From Eudorina sp. 2006-703-Eu-15 (lineage: Eukaryota > Chlorophyta > Chlorophyceae > Chlamydomonadales > Volvocaceae), in contig BDSI01000019.1 of assembly GCA_003117195.1 (NCBI GenBank), positions 124,001 through 188,000 of the forward strand: DNA of 64,000 nucleotides, in the 5' to 3' direction. A program made the translations under genes and the position numbers. Shown piece by piece: positions 59,044 through 64,000 of the stretch (within the stretch, counting starts at the first letter, position 1; the number at the start of each line of letters is the position of its first letter). The notes under the pieces are model-generated. The model saw only the letters and a program-made list of their open reading frames with translations. It was not told the DNA's origin and ran no database searches.

Positions 59044-59285
59044 CGCGCGGCGGCCGCAGCAGCCCCGAGCCCAAGACCGTCATCGTCGGGTCCGTCGTTG
59101 CCGTCCTGGGTGCGGCCGTCGTCGCGGCGCTTGTGGCGCTGACAGTGGTGGCGGTACGGCGGCGGCGGGCGCAGGTGCGGCTGGCTCGCGTGGCCCCCGC
59201 CGCCGCCACTCACAGCAGCGGGCCGCCGGCGCAGCCCATGCGCAGGATGGCCTGGACGGATCTGACCGGCAGGAGCACTGTATGA
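45082..59285 (+). CDS. Giant proline-rich (hydroxyproline-rich glycoprotein type) single-pass membrane protein
   Basis: Exon 1, 45082-55954 (phase 1), ATG at 45082 or 45187: a basic N-terminus, the hydrophobic segment MALAVILVVMAGLW (signal peptide or anchor), then about 64 proline-rich repeats and a PPSPP-rich end. Likely further exons: 56321-56542 (1-1; LTISLCPSGVTLWPCPSG, TSLIAHDVNNFVLGDAG), about 56613-56783 (to phase 0; ERHCWVGPRVIKTKQLRGW), 57690-57828 (0-1; MLVWVPNSNGVSYFLMLLSS) and 58456-59285 (GGKCFVPMMPIYKSACFSSK, second proline stalk, about 20 Gln, transmembrane helix, tail, stop TGA). Known: such proteins are wall or surface stalks heavily O-glycosylated on Hyp. Inferred: the repeats form a long extracellular rod, the Cys-containing domain lies between two stalks, and a short basic tail faces the cytoplasm. 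Total is about 4,070 residues. The join between the second and third exons does not keep frame with any GT-AG pair I tried, so a border or a base is wrong there. Confidence 0.7.
45450..55630 (+). repeat. Coding minisatellite of about 64 units (150-165 bp) in the proline-rich gene
   Basis: Unit of about 162 bp encoding MSPPRVQVPPSGNGAPLPGF-SPPSGSTPFPAPPPPPP-SSSNPSSSQSPTPPSPT with small variants (V/L at QV/LV, SG/AG, GST/RTT, PAPP/QAPP, 5-7 prolines, PPSPT or PPPP). All length changes are multiples of 3, so the whole array stays in frame. As a by-product an Arg-rich frame on the plus strand and Gly/Asp-rich frames on the minus strand are also open for 8-10 kb. Confidence 0.95.
57190..57330. other. 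AT-rich intron tract
   Basis: ttaattaattattata-type sequence in the 0.9-kb intron between the proline-rich gene's third and fourth exons. The rest of that intron has no feature I recognise. Confidence 0.7.
58153..58450 (+). mobile_element. Hairpin-ended element, partial copy 5
   Basis: Left end tacggggtcggcttcctcga with an enlarged hairpin (cctcgatcg), followed by the shared cggcgtgcatagatt and ccccgaaaccaacctgcagt landmarks. The right half is missing. It lies in the last intron of the proline-rich gene and ends within a few bases of the acceptor at 58455. Confidence 0.6.
58456..59285 (+). CDS. Last exon: second proline stalk, poly-Q, transmembrane helix, basic tail
   Basis: Starts after ccctccgag in phase 1, with a Cys-rich beginning (KCF, SACFSSKC, TACVPGLPVCGG, ASCRAAV) followed by a PPPPTPPP/PPSP stretch of about 90 residues, a Ser-rich linker, about 20 Gln, SRGGRSSPEPK, then TVIVGSVVAVLGAAVVAALV ALTVVAV as a transmembrane helix and RRRRAQVRL as stop-transfer, leaving a tail of about 40 residues. 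The topology is that of a type I membrane protein. Confidence 0.75.
58983..59042 (+). repeat. CAG microsatellite coding poly-Gln
   Basis: Twenty uninterrupted CAG codons, in frame between the proline stalk and the transmembrane helix. Confidence 0.95.
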
Positions 59286-59577
59286 TAATCAACTTGATTG
59301 CGTGACGGACGAGCGGTAATAATAATTACTATATCTACTACTCTTAACTTCAAACGGGCAGCTAGCCCTCGGCGGGTATATATCCGGGCGCGCGCGGCGT
59401 GTCAAATTGGCGACCCTTGCTTGCTTAGCTTGCTTGGGTGTTTTTATTTTCGGACCGCCGTGCGTGTACGTGTACGTGTGCAGGATTGCACCGCTAGTAA
59501 CATTACAACCGTTACAAGGAGCACGTGGACTCGCTCGTAGTCGTCCCGATCGACCGTGCCCAGTACGCCCAGATATA

Positions 59578-59835
59578 TAGCTCGCTCGTAGGCGCGCGCG
59601 CGCCTCACGCATCTCATCAACCCCTACAAAGGACTGCACACTCATCCCCCATCAACCGGGGGCGGGGGAGGGCAACTAAGGGGGTCGTGCATGCAGCCAT
59701 ACCCGCCGGCCAATCAACATACACACCAGGTCAAAATTGCGCCAGGATTGCCTCTCCCGGAAACCACATACACCAGACCCGCCGAATCACGTGTAAGGCG
59801 AGGAGGGCGGGGGCCGGGCGGGATTTGAACCGCTG
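59578..59835 (-). repeat. SINE-like dispersed repeat, copy 1
   Basis: Shares catctcatcaacccctacaa, ggactgc.cac.catcc, gccatac, cctctcc.ggaaacc and cgccagacccgcc-type stretches in order with 62797-62990. On the minus strand it contains ggttcaaatccc, close to a tRNA-type B box, but no tRNA cloverleaf can be folded. Confidence 0.5.
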
Positions 59836-62400
59836 ATAACGTTAATCAGTATGATCAGTGGGTTACTGTTTGCAGGCGTCTCTGGAAAGAGAGGCTAGAG
59901 AGGAAAGCAAGCCCGTCGTGCGAGGTTTGGGAGATTTTTCCTTGCTTGCGTCCATTCATTCGTGTGTGTTTATTTGTCGGCACTCTAAATGTTCACTTTC
60001 CTAACTGCAAGATAGAGCCGCTGTCAAGATGAATAGGCCGGACCGTACTTGCTTGCTTGATTGGTACGTGGAGACGCCGTACGTGCGTTTAATAAGAAGC
60101 CCGCCCATAACCGCCGTACGCGTGTATGTACACCGATTTATTCGTTTGTGCCGGACGGACGTGCGTCGTCATCCGTGCGCAAATCGTGAGAATCATGGGG
60201 CGGCTTCGTTCGCAGGAGCCAGCCAGCGGTGTATGCTCGCTGCAGCTAAGAATAGTTACCGAGCGATTCATGTCAGGCAGTGGTGGGCCTTTGATTGATA
60301 CAGCGGATCGGTGTCGAGGTTGGGCATTCTCCCTCCGGTATACTTGCATTCATGATGTCGCTTATTATTATCTACTACGTAGCGAGACCTACCTGCGAAA
60401 AATGTATTTGAGGTTTTCCCATTCTGCCGATCGAGGCCGGCGAACAGTGCGTGGGTTTGCGGTGGACGGATCCATGCCAGCAGGTTCGACTCGACCACAT
60501 ACACGCACGCGCGCCTATGCTAGCAAGCGTTCCCGTGATGATGATGATGATGATGATGCTGGTTGAATTATTCACGGTGTACACGGTGATGCATTCGTTC
60601 GTCTATCAGCCCAGTGGGCTGTCCGGCCCGCAAGCAAGTGGCACGCAATTCGATCGAGTAGGTCGAGGTACGTAGGTAGGTTCCGCTATCTAATTGTGTC
60701 ACCGACCTTGCGGATTCGAACCCCCGGTTTCCCATCCAGAGTGTGTGTTCCCGCAACAAGAGATAGACGCAGCATTATTCATCTCAATTCCAGGGATCGG
60801 GTTGATGTGGTTCGTTGATGAGAGGGCCGTTCGTTGAGCGCGACCATTCATCAGCAGCATTGTGTACATTGTGGGCGTGTCAGCCTTACTTTCGATGCTT
60901 TAGAGGCTTGCTTGGTTCCGCGAATGAATTGCTCGTCAGTATTTGGGAGGTGGTGCGTACGGGCGGGGGTATTAAATGTGCGCTGTGTTTTGAGGTTTTT
61001 GGCAGACTGCGAGGAATCGGTGTCACGGAATACCATCGTCATGAACAAACCACGGTCTAAACGCATCGTACGCATTAAAACGTAGTAAGAACTTGTTCCG
61101 GGTTCGAATATCTGTCTAGGTTCCGGCTTACATTACCGGTTTTAGCCTTGTGCGTCACGAACTCGCGTACGGTGTTTCGTGACAAGCCGTAATCGCACCG
61201 CACCACGAGGCCACGTGCGGGTGCGGAGTCCAGCAGGATTTTACTGTGTGCGTGATTATTTCTGAGGCTCGGTGGCCTCGCACCGCTGCGGCAATCTACT
61301 CGGGGCCGGGTATTACCTGGTTCTTTTGGAACCGCTGCGCGTACGTGTGCCAGCCCTAGTGAGTAATCTCTGGCGGCACAGACGCTGTTGAGCGCCGGGT
61401 TTCACGTTTGTGTGGCACCGTCCACCTTATTTAGCTGAACTGTTTGGGCTGAACGCGAGCACGCCCGAGACCTTGCTGCGTGTTCCCGCCTTGTACTGCC
61501 TAAGCGCCCGCCTTCAAATCGGGTGCACTAAACGGTCCCGGGGTACTGACCTGGGTTCGTTGGTTTATCGTTAGTGGCTATCCCTGTGGTATAAATAGCC
61601 GAAAGCGACGTGTTCTAATCGCTTTTCGGCTCCGAACAAATCTTTGTAAACGTTCTGAGCTAGACAACAGGCCCCGTGCGGCGCTCTCTGAAGTTCCGCA
61701 TGCGACACGATCAAGAAAGGTTACCGCAGCACTCGTTTGTTTCGTCTTCATCAAGCTGCGCTGGAGCTAAATCGGGAGGTGAGGGTTCGCGTCCTTGCCT
61801 TTCGACTCGGTCCCAGTAGCACTCGGCCTAGTTGGTTTGCAGGCGGCGCCGGACCCGCATAGTGGGAGTACGTGGCGTACCTCTGCTGTTGCAAGCCGTG
61901 TGCTGTCAGTGTTCTTACAGGCCGGGCGAGCCGTCCAGCCGCCACCGCGGGCAGTTTCGTCTCTGCTGCTCGCATCGACCCCAAGTGTCCGCTAGGCACA
62001 TGCTTTGTCGTTTGAGCAGTCATCTGCCGTGACATCGGAGCGTACTTCAGTAACTTGCAGGTGGTCATCATTGCGCCTTTATTTTAATGCATATTTACGT
62101 GGCGCGGATCGAATTATTATGGTTCCAAAGTTTGTCGCAAAAGAGGGGGCGAATCTACGTGTTGTTGTGTCATAAATGTCGTTTACCCGACCAAGGCACG
62201 GAGTCCATCACTTGACGCTGTTATTTAATTGAGAAGTGCCTGCTGCGGAATTCGGCAATGATTTGCTTCTCATCAAATGACAGTTCGTTGCGAAACGCTG
62301 TAAAACGGCCGATGTATGGATTTGTTCTCCTTCAGTTGGAACCGAAACGGACCCACTCAGAATTGACAGCAGGAAGCGCAAGTCGTTGCCAAGAGTCCGT
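59836..62400. other. Intergenic region without a supported gene
   Basis: Frames are short and lack domain signals. It contains a (gat)n stretch at 60537-60558 and a hairpin at 61597-61631. The sequence gggttcgaat at 61109 and the minus-strand gggttcgaatcc near 60713 resemble tRNA T-arms, but no acceptor or anticodon stems match. Base composition is mixed. Confidence 0.6.
61597..61631 (+). other. Hairpin downstream of a TATA-like motif
   Basis: agccgaaagcga-loop-tcgcttttcggct pairs 12 of 13 positions, and tataaata lies directly before it. It may be part of a small RNA or a repeat; there is no supporting family match. Confidence 0.3.
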
Positions 62401-62745
62401 TAACTAACAATAATTACTAAAAACCTCAACAACCATAATTACAACAACAATACAATTGTAATTAAAACTATGATAAATATATATATATAATATTATATCG
62501 TTAAAAGTATAATAATCATATATAATTATATCGTAGGGTTTATATAATATATAATTATGCATCTTCATAATATTATAAAATAATAATATACAATTATATA
62601 ATTATACATGTAACTATTTAATCATATAACATAATTTCATTTTATATCATAATATATAATTATACTATGCTACATAATTGTCTTATTATATATTATAAAA
62701 TTAAATTATTGTTAAATTATTATCATTGTTGTTAATGTAATGTAA
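62400..62745. other. AT-rich tract
   Basis: About 340 bases of (TA)-rich sequence (atataatatt, ttatatcat) in the intergenic region. No coding signal. Confidence 0.85.
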
Positions 62746-62796
62746 GCGTTACAAGGTGGACCCGTATCCCGACCGGGTGTTCCAACGGGCCCAGAG

Positions 62797-62990
62797 AGCT
62801 CGTAGGTGTCTCGTCTCATCAACCCCTACCAAGGACTGCGCACCCATCCTCCATCACCCGCGGGGGGGGGTCACGCAGCCATACCAGCCACTACACCAGG
62901 ATACCAGCGCGCTAGGAGTGCCTCTCCTGGAAACCGCGCCAGACCCGCCTAATCACACGGCGGTGAGGGGACGGGGATTCGACGGGGATT
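62797..62990 (-). repeat. SINE-like dispersed repeat, copy 2
   Basis: Second member of the same repeat family, about 75% alike by eye over 190 bp. It follows an AT-rich tract and ends in a short tandem cgacggggatt repeat. Confidence 0.5.
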
Positions 62991-63534
62991 CGACGGGGAT
63001 TTGTTGTTATTAGTATTATTCTTATCTTACAAATATTTTTAAAGAGTTTGAAAATAATATAAGCGTGCCCACTGTCGGCAGTAGGTAGATGGCCGGCGGT
63101 TCGTATCTCTGGATCAGGTTGCCATACGTATCGTACCAATAATTGTTCAAAGAGATGCACAGTCTGGCGGGTTGAATTATTAACCTGCTGCCGACATCCA
63201 GCCAGGGCTTAAGATAGCGGAGCTAGCTGCGTGCATCGTTCGGACGAAACGGAGCTCAGTTGCGCGCGCGGGCTCGCCTGCAGAAAGGTCAGGCCGCAGG
63301 GTAAGTAACGGCCGGTTTCAGGTAAATAACACACCAGGTTGCTAACGCGCCAGGATAAGTCATGTCAGAACGAACACGCACAACAAATGGTGGATTGATG
63401 GGTCGCTCGGAAATCACAGCACGACCTCAGGGGAGCTAGGAATACACACATATGTACAGATAGCCGGGGCGGTTGGGGAGCCTCGTTCTTGCTTTTAATG
63501 TCGTACTTAGAGTGTGATATTTGGAGCGGGCTAG

Positions 63535-64000
63535 CTACCTCACGATGCAGAAGGTGTTGAACAGCGAGTTGAGTGGTTGCTGTCCAAACCTCTTCCCGAG
63601 GCTCAGATTGTGACGGCGATGAGGGAACGACTAATGAGCGGTTGGGAACATGTGCGCCTCGATGTCGAGCCAGACAATTACCCATCAGACGGGAAGCAGC
63701 CGGGGATCCATATGTCGAAATACAAGCATTGGATGGGCCTGTCGTTTGTGGGTGCGGCGGCCGTTATGTGGCAACCGCACGCTACAGTTTTTATCCCCCG
63801 TTCTGCGCACCGGAAGCTAATGCAATTCAGGCTTTGTTGTTGGGCACTTGAGTCTAACAGGGCGCGGAGGGGTAGGCACCATGTCCCTAGAGGACAACGG
63901 GTCTGCCGTTGCTGCCGCTCTGAAGACCAGATTGAAGATGAGAAGCATGTTCTACTCGACTGCCCGGCTTACGATGCAATACGCGCTGAGGAAAAGTTTC
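63535..64000 (+). mobile_element. C-terminal end of a non-LTR retrotransposon reverse transcriptase (partial, open at window edge)
   Basis: A frame open from 63535 (after TAG) to the edge; first ATG 63619. It reads HRKLMQFRLCCWALESNR, then PRGQRVCRCCRSEDQIEDE and KHVLLDCPAYDAIRAEE. The layout fRl....L....R....PR..R.C..C....EDE.HvLl.CP.Y..iR is the zinc-binding segment found downstream of the RT domain in many LINE-type elements. The part before it (LLSKPLPEAQIVTAMRERL, SKYKHWMGLSFVGAAAVMW) fits the region between RT and the finger. The catalytic RT core is not in the window, so this is either a 5'-truncated copy or cut by an upstream break. Confidence 0.7.

Noticed and set aside
59815..59835. 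tRNA gene suggested by a T-arm-like gggatttgaacc
   Set aside because: T-stem, acceptor and anticodon stems do not pair; at most a tRNA-derived repeat.
60700..60760. tRNA gene suggested by minus-strand gggttcgaatcc
   Set aside because: Only two or three T-stem pairs form and no acceptor stem is found.
61751..62071. 106-codon minus-strand frame
   Set aside because: No domain, no splice partners and composition like the surrounding intergenic DNA.

Overview
This window is nuclear DNA of a eukaryote, most probably a green alga of the Chlamydomonadales (volvocine-like). The evidence is: many short exons with GT-AG introns; several interstitial blocks of plant-type telomere repeat (TTTAGGG)n; a giant proline-rich cell-wall type protein with PPSPX motifs; and SRCR domains, which are known from Chlamydomonas relatives. 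The TTTAGGG form argues against C. reinhardtii itself, which uses TTTTAGGG. Species cannot be fixed from sequence alone. There are no operons, CRISPR arrays or insertion sequences.

Layout. (1) About 1-43.3 kb, minus strand, is one giant gene, reading right to left. I could chain about 66 exons with compatible splice phases: a signal-peptide exon (43289-43199), 40 exons or exon pairs each encoding one PAN/Apple-like module, two single SRCR domains between the PAN blocks, three more SRCR domains, then an FG-GAP/VCBS beta-propeller-like region that runs off the left edge. About 4,150 residues are encoded inside the window. The protein looks like a secreted or surface adhesion/recognition molecule. 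Exons PAN7-PAN21 are a higher-order repeat: a three-exon unit A-B-C present five times. (2) 43.8-45.0 kb, minus strand, holds a small three-exon gene of 239 codons with no recognisable family. (3) 45.1-59.3 kb, plus strand, holds a second giant gene: a hydrophobic N-terminal segment, a single 10.9-kb exon with roughly 64 tandem proline-rich repeats of about 50-54 residues, a cysteine-containing domain on several small exons, a second proline-rich stalk, poly-Q, one transmembrane helix and a basic cytoplasmic tail. (4) 59.3-63.5 kb has no gene I can support; it holds a SINE-like repeat pair and an AT-rich tract. (5) The right edge carries the C-terminal zinc-finger end of a non-LTR retrotransposon reverse transcriptase.

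Mobile DNA. A non-autonomous element of about 1 kb with hairpin ends (left end ACAAGTAGGGGTCGGCTTC...) is present as three near-complete copies and several partial ones, all inside introns and often within tens of bases of a splice site. One copy carries two separate telomere-repeat insertions. A different element of about 1.3 kb sits in the intron at 27.1-28.4 kb and overlaps what looks like a decayed PAN exon.

The two giant genes are divergently oriented and both appear to encode large repetitive extracellular proteins (one adhesive and modular, one a wall-type stalk with a membrane anchor). Exon boundaries below were worked out by hand from splice signals and phase, without transcript data.
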